Shown here one piece after another: positions 19,698-30,079 of a DNA stretch of 64,000 nucleotides. A program made the position numbers and the translations under genes. The DNA is from G039954875 sp047528275 (GTDB taxonomy: Bacteria > Bacteroidota > Bacteroidia > Flavobacteriales > Blattabacteriaceae), in NCBI GenBank assembly GCA_047528275.1, contig CP180023.1:806001-870000 (forward strand). The letters are read 5' to 3'. Numbering within the stretch: position 1 is the first letter of the stretch; every line of letters starts with the position of its first letter. A model generated the notes under the pieces. It was not told the origin of the DNA. It ran no database searches and saw nothing but the letters and a program-made list of their open reading frames with translations.

Positions 19698-20592
19698 TGA
19701 ATGTCTTGCAACTTTATGCTTTGGATGTAGGCTATATTTCTGGTAAGAAAAGGAGATGTTGGTCTATGGAATAAGTCTCACGGTATCAGCTTGTTTCATC
19801 ATGAGTGTGTTAGATGAAAATGGTATAGGAAATTTTACGCTATTTCGGACGCTTTTGGGTTTGCTGCCATCATTGGTGGAAAAGATATTATTAAAAGGGT
19901 AAAACTTGTCAGAATTCTCTTAGATAAGTCGGTCTCAGCATGTGTTTATCACATTATTTAAAAATTTTTGTTACCTTCTCTGACCGTGGGAGAGAAGGTG
20001 GATTTTGGTAGATTACCTTATCAGGGCCTGTTTATCAATTTACAGAAACAAGATCGTTATTGTATCGATCAGACGATGAATCTGATTAAAGTGAGAGTAT
20101 ATATGTATTACTGAACCTAGTGATTGGTAATTACAAAAAGCTATGATCGTATGATGCAAGATTTTTGATCTTTTATGTCGTTTGGTACACACCACTAAGA
20201 AGTGCATCATATTAGTGACGCATGAGGTAGAATTAACCTTGCAGAATTTGGATTGTCTCTGCTGAATCTATCAGGGAAAACCCTTGTTTGGTGAGCCTGA
20301 AAAACTTGATTATCGCGCCCACCTTTTAGAAAAATTTTCTGATGAGAAGGTTTATTTTGATTTCTCTTTAGGGAAATATTTCTTCAAAAAAACCATTCTT
20401 CAGAAAAATTTCTTTTAAGGTAGAGTGTGAATTGGTTTATTAACTAAGCATCTCTTTATTAGGAATGCTTTTAGAATCCGTCGGGAAGCAGAGATCAAGA
20501 TAAGGATACAGTAGGATCAAAAGATTGAGATTCAAAACGCAGATTATACAGTGTTGGTCTAAAATCTCAATGAATTGATGCGCTATTTTTAA
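19697..20592 (+). pseudogene. ABC importer ATPase partner, decayed
   Basis: It starts at the ATG overlapping the permease stop (19697). An early stretch reads NVLQLYALDVGYISGKKR, typical of FecE/BtuD-type ATPases. Around 19820 the Walker A region survives as NGIGNFTLFRTLLGLLP, where the essential GKST has become GNFT. Stops and frame shifts then occur every 20-40 codons. Late pieces such as YRAHLLEKFSDEKVYF fit the variable C-terminal region, ending at a TAA at 20590-20592. Cannot be functional. The intact dehydrogenase gene follows 18 bases downstream. Confidence 0.7.
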
Positions 20593-20609
20593 TAGTTGAA
20601 AGAGATGTC

Positions 20610-21296
20610 ATGATGGAGAAGAAGGTGATCGTCACGGGCGCTGGAAGAGGTATTGGCTATGAAACGGTCAAAAGATTCGTGGCTGCTGGTCATGAGGTAT
20701 TGGCTATTTCGAGAGATATTACAAAATTATCTACACTAGCAGGTCCAGGCCGTTGTTTTCCTTTGAGTTTAGATCTGACTGATGCGTCTTCTTATGAAAA
20801 AATCCGCCCGATGGAGGATCGATGGCAAAAGCTCGATATTTTGATTAATAATGCTGGCTACCTAGTCCGAAAGCCTTTTGAGGTTTTGACTGCAGAAGAT
20901 TTTGAGCATTCTTATGCGGTGAATGTCCTTGCGCCTGTACGTATGATCCAGCTGGTTCGACCCTGGATGGGAAAAGAGGGCCATATTGTCAATATTAGCA
21001 GTATGGGTGGAGTACAAGGTAGTATGAAATTTCCAGGTTTGGCTGCGTACAGTATCGCTAAAGCCGCTTTGTGTAATTTGACAGAACTTTTAGCCGAAGA
21101 GTTCAAAGAGAGCGGACCGAACGTCAACTGTCTGGCAATTGGGGCAGTACAAACTGAGATGCTTGAAAAGGCATTTCCTGATTATAAATCTCCTTTATCT
21201 GCCCAAGATATGGCTGGATATATTTATCGTTTTTCTTTAGAAGGGGATATATTCTACAATGGTAAGATCCTTCCAGTTTCTTCTACTACACCTTAA
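20610..21296 (+). CDS. Short-chain dehydrogenase/reductase
   Basis: A 228-residue classical SDR. The cofactor motif is TGAGRGIGYE (residues 8-17), the structural NNAG follows, then the catalytic Ser in ISSMGG (about residue 130) and the YxxxK pair in AAYSIAKAAL (about 149-153). Similar short SDRs reduce small carbonyl compounds or act in fatty-acid and pteridine metabolism, but the substrate cannot be inferred. It is the third gene of the former importer operon and the only intact one; its upstream partners are both dead, so it must have its own promoter or rely on residual transcription through them. Start chosen at the first of two adjacent ATGs. Confidence 0.9.
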   Translation: MMEKKVIVTGAGRGIGYETVKRFVAAGHEVLAISRDITKLSTLAGPGRCFPLSLDLTDASSYEKIRPMEDRWQKLDILINNAGYLVRKPFEVLTAEDFEHSYAVNVLAPVRMIQLVRPWMGKEGHIVNISSMGGVQGSMKFPGLAAYSIAKAALCNLTELLAEEFKESGPNVNCLAIGAVQTEMLEKAFPDYKSPLSAQDMAGYIYRFSLEGDIFYNGKILPVSSTTP

Positions 21297-21533
21297 TAAT
21301 TTTTTATCCCCCTTAGAAATGGTATATATTCATAATATTATTCTTCATTATATTTATTTTTAATATAATCAATATATTTATTAATATATGATTATTATTG
21401 ATTTATTATTTTAATAATTAGTTTAATTAGTTATATTTTTTATATAAAATTATTAATATTTAACTTAATATGAATAAGTAGATTAATAATTAATACTTTT
21501 TAATACTTGATTTGTATTAATTAAAAACATAAG

Positions 21534-21568
21534 AATAGACCTTTTTTTAAAAAAAATAATAGTCTATT
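21534..21568. repeat. Imperfect hairpin downstream of the SDR gene
   Basis: AATAGAC (21534-21540) pairs with GTCTATT (21562-21568), and between them T and A runs can extend the stem. Two further T follow. It could terminate transcription, but the 240-base distance from the SDR stop and the short T tract make this uncertain. The 21297-21533 stretch is extremely AT-rich with no gene. Confidence 0.35.
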
Positions 21569-21577
21569 TTGGAAAGA

Positions 21578-22593
21578 ATGATCTTTTTTATAAACCTTCT
21601 CTTCCTCCCTATCTTAGTAAAGGAACAGATGGGGTATGGGGACAGAAACAGCTCATAAATCTACAGCTTTAGAGGTCTACTTTGATAAGGTCGGTTTTTG
21701 ATGACGCATTTGATCACAGAATAGTGAGAATCTATAAATTATACCAATCAGCTAGTTACGATTTACAATACAAATGAGAATTGTTTGAATACCTACGAAG
21801 GACAAAAGTGGAAACGATGCTGTTGTAAAAAATAGAAACCTAAAAACTAGATATAAATGGGATTTAAGCAGTTATGCAAAGATTAAGTAGGAATATCCTG
21901 ATGCAAACGATGGCGAATATCTCCTTGAAATCAGTGGGATAAAGTTTAAAACCTATTCTGATAGGACTAGAGGCGACTATACTCTGATATGGAGTTATTT
22001 TAACAAGACTTCTTATGAGCTATATGAACCTAAAAAAATATGGTCTACAATAGTTGATATAAACCATCTGAGAATATCCCTCAAAACCTTCCCACTACTG
22101 GAGCCATCTCATATGAGAATTATATGCTCAAGAGCTATCATGGAGTCCATTGAATCTAAGACATTCAAGATACGTATCAAAAAATTCCCAATATGCTTGA
22201 TTATATAGTACCTCAAAACAACTACCTGATCATTAATAGTTTTACCTATATTATGAAATTTTTCAGTGAAAAACGTATTGGATATATAGGATATTATGCT
22301 GTCATATTAGATTGTAAACTAATGGGATACACCCATTTTATGTAAACGGTAATGGCACAGATACTTTTAATGGTAAGCTTGTAAGAAATTTCCTTTAGGC
22401 TTCTAATAGGAGCTTTCTTACTGACGAATCGTTCCACCTCAACCTTGACGGAAGTAGTGCATTTTTTGGTACTAATAATAATTCAAGTTTACCTCATGGT
22501 TTTCAGATGGCTCCTTCCAATAATTTTTTCGGTTGGTTCGGAGAAGAAAATAAAAGTAACGTATTGGGTACTTGTTACAATGTTATACCTTAG
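21578..22593 (+). pseudogene. Exported surface-type protein, decayed (copy B)
   Basis: From the ATG at 21578 a hydrophobic signal-like segment (MIFFINLLFLPILV) leads into a broken copy of the Bacteroidota N-terminal module: KSTALEVYFDKVGF, then in other frames LVTIYNTNENCLNTYEGQKW. The remainder has many stops. Late open pieces include FHLNLDGSSAFFGTNNNSSL and NNFFGWFGEENKSNVLG before a TAG at 22591. The N-terminal module is shared with the remnants at 3.3, 22.7 and 24.4 kb. Whether this copy also had RCC1 repeats is unclear. Confidence 0.5.
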
Positions 22594-22679
22594 TGTGTAG
22601 GTATAAGTTTAAAACCATAAGTTAAGTACCGTTTTAATCAATGGTTTAATGAATAATTCATTAATTAAAAATACATATA

Positions 22680-24364
22680 TTAATACCAATTATTTTTATA
22701 ATAAACTTTCTATTTGGTTGGAGTTTTACAAACGATCAAGTTCTAATAAAAAGTTCTGACTATGAAAACAAAATCAGTGAAGAAGATAACCCCTCCATCG
22801 GAAGCTTTGGAGTTGCGATTCAATAACAGAGGATTCTTAATGATATATCTAAATACAGCACAACGTGATAACACACAAAACCTCAAAAGCGCTCTGATGA
22901 TCTACAATATCGACGAAAACCGTCTTGAGTTAAATACAAACAGTGAGTGGAAAGGTATTTGTAGTGATGGATCAAGAATATATCCCCCTTCGAAACACAG
23001 TGATTTTGGTAATACATGAAACTTACTGATCCATAATCAATTTTCTTTAGCTATTTCCGAGGGAAGCTAACTCTGCGGTTGGTGATGCATCTTAATGGAA
23101 ACTTGGAAATGGAACACAGGTAAATAAGAATGCCCCTGTAAAACTTCTATTACCATAAGGGGTAAAAATCAAACAAGTTGATTCCCCCCTACTTCTCCCA
23201 CGTCCTTCTTGAAAACGGTACGGTATATGGTTGGGAATCTAATTTAAACGGCTGACTTGGCAACGACACAAATCAAGACAGTTCTTCCTCCACAAAGCTC
23301 TAAATACCCGAAGAGATCAAGATCAAGCAGATTACTGCAGGCAATGATAATACCTTTGTCCTAAGTGAAAAGGGATACCTTTACGGTTGTGGGGGTAATT
23401 CCTACGATCAACTTTGGTAATGATACGAATCAGGAGAGCAATAAACCCGTGAAAGCCAAAACTTCAGTAGGAGTAAAAATCTTAGTAGTTTCTACCCATA
23501 TCAGTGTTTTTTTTTACATCAAGCGGAGAATCAACTTCATCTAAAGGTAGGACCTTTACTAAAGGTAGTGATGGTAAGCTCTAAGACTGGGTATAACTCC
23601 CAGTGGTAACTCGGAAACGCGCTACCAACTACCTTACGCAACATACCGACACCAAATATTACTACCTCAAGATATAGAGACCGTACAGATCGTCTAAAGT
23701 ATTTATTAGATCTACGTCCTAGGCGCCGATGCTAACTTCTATATTTGAGGATAAAATAATCAGGTACAGCTAGGTAACAGTATAAGTACACTTGCTACAC
23801 GTCGGTAGCTGTAAACCTTCCTAAGGATGCTAAAGGTATTCATATCTCTACAAAAAGCCTCAGCGCTTATGTTGTAAACAACCATTATAAGTTCTATGCT
23901 TGGAGTAATAATTAGTTTGGCTAGCTCGGAGAGAACAAAAATGTAAACAAAAACACCCCTACAGAAGCCAAAATACTGATAGGAGTAATAGGGATAACTA
24001 CTTATTGACTACAAAATGCTTAGGGTTCTTGCTGTATCCCGTAATAGGTAAAGGAAATGATGATAAGTTCTACGGTTGGTGCTATACTCAAGAGAGGATG
24101 ATGGACGGTAAGGTGGTAGGATAACAAAGGAGCAATATCTCTTTAGAAATCTCAATAAACCAATGGGTAAAAGCTATGTAAATACCCTATGGTGGAGAAA
24201 ACTATGAGGTATATTTCATAGGTAATGATAAGCAGATATACGCCTGGGGTGCTAACAATTTTGGTTAATTTGGCAACGATACAAATACGCTAGAAAAGAA
24301 CTGACAAAGGTCAAGTCTTCCGAAGGCTCTTTCGGGTCTCGTAAAACCTAACTTTAAAGAATAA
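22680..24364 (+). pseudogene. Exported RCC1-repeat protein, decayed (copy C)
   Basis: The clearest RCC1 remnant. The 5' end has a hydrophobic IFIINFLFGW segment, then the module PPSEALELRFNNRGFLM...NLKSALMIYNIDENRLELN...EWKGIC (in one 85-codon frame at 22762-23016). After it come RCC1-type pieces in shifting frames: LGNDTNQDSSS near 23260, LYGCGGNSYDQLW near 23380, FYAWSNN...GENKNVNKNTPTEAK near 23900, and IYAWGANNFG...FGNDTNTLEKN near 24240-24300. These match the repeat pattern WGxNxxGQLGxGTxxxxxxP. It ends at a TAA at 24362. It encoded an exported beta-propeller of perhaps 550 residues. RCC1 folds bind proteins and are common in eukaryotes; a host-facing role is only a hypothesis. Confidence 0.7.
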
Positions 24365-24415
24365 ATATTTATTATAAAAATATTAAATCCATATATAAAA
24401 GCAAGTTATTTTAAT

Positions 24416-24690
24416 ATGTTTATTACTATTTGTAAAATGAACTAATGATAAAGTAATAATAAAAGTTTCTTGTTATAAAAACAAAATCAGAGAAGAGGAT
24501 AAGCCCCATCCATCGACGGTATTAGAATTAAGGGCTAAGGATAAAGGATTTCCTCTTCCAGAAGTTTCTGAAGAAAAAAGAAGGTCATTGTAAATCCCTC
24601 CAAGGCTTGATGATTTTCAACCTGGATAAAAATTATCCAAAGCTCTACCATGCTAGTTAGTTGTAAGAATGTTATGAAAAATATTAGGAA
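24416..24690 (+). pseudogene. N-terminal fragment of a paralogue (copy D)
   Basis: A short hydrophobic start (MFITICKMN) is followed by KNKIREEDKPHPSTVLELRA, then KDKGFPLPEVSEEKRRSL and, one frame over, MIFNLDKNYPKLYHAS. This parallels copy C segment by segment (NKISEED..PPSEALELRFNNRGF...LMIYNIDENRLELN). Nothing recognisable follows before the tRNA, so the copy is either truncated or eroded beyond reading. Confidence 0.5.
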
Positions 24691-24914
24691 ATAATTAGTT
24701 TTCAAAACTATATTTAGGTGATATAATATCAATTAATTATATAAATTATATAATGTAATACATCTGTATTTACAGTCAATGAGTAATTCAAAACATATTT
24801 TGATAGACTTGACGTTATACAATGATTTGGAATTGTGGAGAGAATACTTTACAAATGGTATAAGGTCAGATACGTATACATACGGTGTATCCTATTTACT
24901 CAAGTTTGTGATAA

Positions 24915-24945
24915 TTCTAAGGATTTTAAAATCCTTAGGATCTTT
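24915..24945 (+). terminator. Palindromic hairpin with T tract upstream of the tRNA
   Basis: A perfect 22-base palindrome (24917-24938; arms CTAAGGATTTT and AAAATCCTTAG) extended by two more pairs is followed by TCTTTTT. It has the form of an intrinsic terminator and would insulate the tRNA gene from upstream transcription. The rest of 24691-25021 has no gene I can support. Confidence 0.55.
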
Positions 24946-25021
24946 TTCCCTGAGAGAGATATATTTTTCCTGGAAAATTTTGATCTTTTTCTTAAATGTC
25001 ATAGATTCGTATCCCATTATG

Positions 25022-25105
25022 GCTCACGTGGTGAAATTGGTAGACACGCCATCTTGAGGGGGTGGTGTCCGCAAGGATGTGCTGGTTCGAATCCAGTCGT
25101 GAGTA
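25022..25105 (+). tRNA. tRNA-Leu (anticodon GAG)
   Basis: An 84-base class II tRNA. Acceptor GCTCACG pairs with CGTGAGT; D-arm GTG/CAC with AAATTGGTAGA loop; anticodon stem CCATC/GGTGG with loop TTGAGGG, giving anticodon GAG; a long variable arm with TCC/GGA stem; T-arm GCTGG-TTCGAAT-CCAGT; discriminator A. The long variable arm and A73 fit leucine. CCA is not encoded. The terminal acceptor pair is G1-U72, a wobble rather than the usual G-C. It reads CUC and CUU. Confidence 0.95.
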
Positions 25106-25109
25106 CAAT

Positions 25110-28100
25110 ATTGATTTATAATATATTGATTTATAGATATCATTTAAAAATAAATATTTTATTTATATAATACTTGAGAAATCTTTAAACTCAGTGAACA
25201 TTTTTCAGATGATAATTGGAAATAGAATATCCATTTGGTACAAAATAATCGTGGCCATGTAATCATTACAATTGATAGTTCAGCCCCATAGTATCAGGAA
25301 TGGGGATGGATATCTGTCAATTTACCAATATTACTATAGTAGATTCTATATCTAAACGGCTCGAAGTAGTACGAAAAATATTACACAAGTAACTCTCTGC
25401 GATACATAAGATCAGTGAATCAAAGTAATCGAAGGATCCAGATGAATAAAATCCGAAACTCATCAAATACTCCAAAAACTTTTAAGCGAAGATAACGGCT
25501 ATTACAATCGACTTCGTCAAGGAGTAGATCTAGACCATTTTGATTTTTATTATGTAAACCTGACACAGGAAGATATTTATTATCTCTTGATCAATTGATT
25601 GGGATTTTATTCCAGTATATCGGGAGGTCATTCAAGGTATCAAGGATTACGGTTTGTTTTTCAAGCGGCTCAAAGAAGACTTAGAAAGAGGCTATCAAGT
25701 CTAAGATGGAGTTTTTATTCATGAGAGTCCGGCATGCATCACTGGGTTAAAATTGGGTGAGCCTTTTAAGATAAGTTTTGGATCGTAAATATATCAGACA
25801 TACATTTTTTTGTAATGAGAGATTTTGCATATATATAAGAAAGAGTTTCGTTAAACTCTAGATTTTCCTGAAATGATTTTTGTGGCACTACTTTCAGAAT
25901 TAAATGGACTAAATTACAATCTGGTATTGCCCTGTATACCTAAAACTGATTATGATTTTTCTGATTATTATAACAATAATATTAAGCTCTCAGATGAAGC
26001 CTTTAAGATAGCCTTAGAATTATAGAAAAAAGATTAGGGTTTTATTTTTATTCGAGACCATGCTAGAATTAGCATGAATAGGGGAAGGGTTGATAAGAAG
26101 TCATGACCGAAATTAAACCCAGTTAAGAGACTTACAGAGATTATTATAAGGATCACTATAACAGATGGATATTTCACTTCTCCTAGCTGGAGAAGTAAAA
26201 AGGGCTATCATAATGAATGTTAAATATTTTGTAATGATTTAATTTCAAATAGATAAAATACCACCCACAAGATTTCCAATGAAATAGCTATTAGATTCTA
26301 GTATTCAGTATTCTAGAATCAACAGATAATCAAAAGTAGTTTACGAGTATGTGGGTCAAAAAAAAAATAGCTCATTAGGCTATCAAATATGAAGATAAAG
26401 AATTGAGCCGGTTCACTTATCTTAATTGCACAGCAAATGCACTTTATACGTAATCTATCCTAGGATAGATTTGTTCCTTAGATACTTATAAATGAACCTT
26501 GGTGGATATGAGTACACGATGGAAATCCTTTTTATCCATTCATACATTCCTTGCTTCATACAAAGATGAGTATGCTGGACGAGTCCATAAACCTGTATTT
26601 CAGATAGAAAGAGTTTTAATGATAATCTTCAATGTCCAGGTATCACAGAAGCACTCTCCATCAAAGCATGGTATGACACGTGCAATGGCTTGTTTTATCT
26701 CTATAAGTCATCTTAAGAGGGATTACACCATTACTACAGCAAATGAGCGGTCTATTATTGGGATGTATTTAGTAAAGGGCTCTATCAGATTGCGCTTATT
26801 AGTTCAAAATAGATGCAACGGATGCGACAACTTGAGGGCTATTTGACCTATAATACTACCTCCTCAGAGCTTTCTGTACAGGATATTTGTACAGCTTTCG
26901 AATCCGTAGGAGACCAAGATTCAGGTAATAAGATATGTTATATCGATACTGTGTTGATACCCTATATCCAGCTCAGCAAGATAATCCTAATGAGGTGTCA
27001 CAAAAAATCCTCTCTAAAGAAAAAAAAGAGAGTTTTTGAGAGGATCAATTCCCCGTCCATTCACTATTGATTCAGAGTGTTTAGAAAGCTTGGCAAGAAG
27101 GTAATGAAGTACATATAGAAAGCTCTTGGTTGATCTTCCGATGTGATTTTCAAAAATATTCCTATCATATCCTCTTACAAGATATTACGGAGATGTATGT
27201 CCAGCCCTATATCAAGTGATTTGCATTGCTACAATCCTTGTGGCAAGAGATCTAGAGTATTATGTTTTATAAAAGTATCATGCAATGGAAAAAAAATATT
27301 TCTGATCCACAACTGATTATTAAATATACTATTATATTATAATTTTTATTTTTTAATAAAAATAATTACTAGTTTACAGTAAAAATATAAAAAATAGATT
27401 TTTTAAAAGGAAAACTTGAAGCCTGGTTATTTAGAAGTAAATACTCCACAAACCATCTCAAAATTTTCACAAAGTAGGAGTTGGTAAAATATGGCTGGGA
27501 GATGGTATAGGAGAGCATCTTGTCATTGAAGTAGGACTATAACCTTTTAGGTGTCTCCCTATGCTTGGTATGATTATAAAGAGAACTACTATGTATACCT
27601 GATCAATCTCCTGATGTGGTATAAATATCCCGTTGTGAGTGATTAGGTGCGAGCCAGTACAAGTAAAGTATGGCTTATCAGTTAGAAGGTAAGAAGGTCT
27701 ATAAGATCAGGTCTGAAGGAATGGAAAGTATCTCAACGTTGGACCATATGTAGAGAAGTAACTCAAGTAGGTTTGGTCAAACGTTTGTGGGATGATTTAC
27801 TCTTTATCAAGCAATCAGATCTCATCCTAGTTTCTTCTCTATTATAATCCTTATATAAACATAAAGGTTTGAAGTACATCTGGTTGGGCTATGAGTAAAA
27901 TCTTCTTATCATATTACTAAAAATTGGAACAATATCAACTTTCTCATCTAAGAACCCAATAAGGAATTTCCTGTAGGTGGAGCGCTCATTTATCTTGATC
28001 ATCGAGACTTAATTAAGTATATTAAAGAAGGAGAAGATCTATGGATATTTTATGAAAAGAACAAATTAAATATCTGTATTCCCAAAGTCTTTTAGATGAG

Positions 28101-28200
28101 CAAATCTGCGCTATAGTCGGCCGAGATTTTTCTAAGTATTAAAATAGAAGAAATAAAATTAATTAATCTGAAAATGAGTAATATAGTTGAAAATTATCAA
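25110..28200 (+). pseudogene. About 3 kb of decayed coding sequence, unidentified
   Basis: I do not recognise a family here. Plus-strand frames give protein-like pieces interrupted every 20-60 codons: NGYYNRLRQGVDLDHFDFYY near 25500, GVFIHESPACITGLKLGEPF near 25710, MIFVALLSELNGLNYNLVLP near 25880, and LEGYLTYNTTSSELSVQDIC near 26840. Around 27700-28130 are GKKVYKIRSEGMESISTLDH and GGALIYLDHRDLIKYIKEGE. The pieces look like real former protein rather than random sequence, and all lie on one strand, suggesting two or three eroded genes. No boundary can be fixed. Confidence 0.4.
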
Positions 28201-28439
28201 AAGAAAAACTTCTAGAAGCTTATCGAAAAGAAGATCGAAACATTCTATATATATCAATTATAAGTTTATGATTTAATCACTCTTAATAAAACCTATTTAT
28301 ACTCAATATATGGATGTTTCTTCATATAACTATTTTTAGTGGAAACCAAAATCTATTGGAAAGATTGAATAAAAAAAAATCATAAATTTTAATTATATAT
28401 AAAAATTAATAAAATAAAAAACTAAAATTTAATAAAGAG

Positions 28440-29340
28440 GACAATTTATTGGTGATATATAATCTGAAGATAAAATTAATTTGTTTTGCTCACTAATTCT
28501 CGTCTATTTGATTCCTTTCAAATATTATATAGTCGTTTTGAGGAAAAATTCAAAAAATTGTTTAAAGAGGGTTATGTTAATTGAACTGAAGAAATGTGAT
28601 CATCGATACAATGATATAATCCTTTTTCATGGGATCCATCCATCCATCAAGGTGTACTTTTCAATGAATTTATAGAGATATTTTGAAATCGTTTCATGGA
28701 TCATAGGAGGGATCATGATAAAAATATTGAAATGAATCGTTTGAGAGCCATATGCGTGACTCAGAAAATTTTGTGGTATTGAAAAATTAAAAACCCTTCG
28801 GCACTTACTTGGTCTTGATGTTTTCAGTCGACCAAGTTAAAGATGTGGAAGTGTCAAAAGTCTTGAAGTTGATCACACAGATCCTCAGAAACATGCTTCA
28901 TATGTACTAGAGAGCATAAAAAACGATCTATGGATCTATTCTAAATCTGAGGCATCATTGTTCCGTCTACAATATGCATTTGGAGCTATAGGAAAAAAAA
29001 CAATTCAAATCGGTCTATTTGACCTAATCATATTGTATTTTGAACGATCGACCTTGTTTGATCAACATTATACCTTATATGGATAGATAACCTATTCTGA
29101 GTATATTTTGGAAGACCTATTCAAGAATAAAATGAAACCTGCCTTTTCTTCATAAAACGATCGTCTAATTTATGCGGGTACTTTTAAAAAATTTAATCTT
29201 AAGAAAGAGCATCCTGGGGTTCAGTTTTTCGATTAAAAAAGATGAATATGTTGGGAGACTAAACCGAAGATCAAAACTAGCCTTTGGCTAAAAGAGTACG
29301 ATGGAATAATGTCAAGGAGATAGAAAAAGCATAACATGGA
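28440..29340 (+). pseudogene. Decayed coding sequence, unidentified
   Basis: Broken plus-strand frames contain pieces such as FGTYLVLMFSVDQVKDVEVS (near 28800) and SFSIKKDEYVGRLNRRSKLA (near 29230), with stops between them. No motif places it in a family. It lies directly upstream of the dead TRIC-type channel on the same strand and may have been co-transcribed with it. The 240 bases before it (28200-28440) are AT-rich and empty. Confidence 0.35.
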
Positions 29341-29391
29341 TACATTTTATTTTTCAATTTAATTTTAGATTTGCAAAAACATATATCTAAT

Positions 29392-30017
29392 ATGTCTGAT
29401 CTTTTTCATGCTTTAGAATTATTGATCCTTTTGACCTTTGCTATATCGAGTGTAGGGTCCGGCATAGCTAAATGATATGATGTTTTTGGTGTATTCACCA
29501 TGGATTTTGTTACCTATACCGGATATGATACAATTAGAAACCTATTATATAGAAGTAACCTTCTAGTGAGTTGGATGAAAAACTTTACTTATATATACAT
29601 CATATTAGGATTTACTTTATTTGCTATGCTATTGCAAAAAAAAATGGTTGAATATTTACGTAATCCTCTATTTTTTTTTGATTTATTTAGGATAGGTATA
29701 TTCACCGTGCTGGGGATAAAACATGGATTAAATTATGGATTCAATCCAACCATCAGTATTTTATTGGGTACGATCACCGCATCATTTGGTGGTATGATAG
29801 AGATGTTTTGTGCTAAGAAAACCCCATCATATTTTGCAAGGAGATCTATGCATCTACTTGTATTTTCAGTGGAGTTTTATTTTTCACATTAAGATTTTGT
29901 CAAGTAGCTCAAGATTATATCTATGGAATCAAGATTCTCACCGTGTTCCTCATACGTATCACTGCTGTGAGGTATCATCTAAGATTTCCCTCGATGTATC
30001 TTTCTTGTAAGAAATAA
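29392..30017 (+). pseudogene. TRIC-family (UPF0126) cation channel, decayed
   Basis: The former product was a seven-helix membrane protein of the bacterial TRIC/UPF0126 family, trimeric K+-type channels. From the ATG at 29392 the frame reads a first helix LFHALELLILLTFAISSVGS, then a TGA in a position where family members have a charged residue, then in the same frame YDVFGVFTMDFVT, RNLLYRSNLL and FGGMIEMFCAKKTPSYF. A frameshift near 29830 moves the last helix (CIFSGVLFFTLRF, ILTVFLIRI) into another frame, ending at a TAA at 30015-30017. Only two or three lesions, so the gene died late. Confidence 0.75.
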
Positions 30018-30079
30018 CCTTCCAAAAAGAAAAAGTATTCAACTGATTGAAAAACATCTAACTTTACCCCACTAAAAGA

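Noticed and set aside
24779..25057. 92- and 111-codon open frames across the tRNA-Leu region
   Set aside because: Both frames run through the tRNA gene and a palindromic hairpin and have no protein-like composition or promoter.
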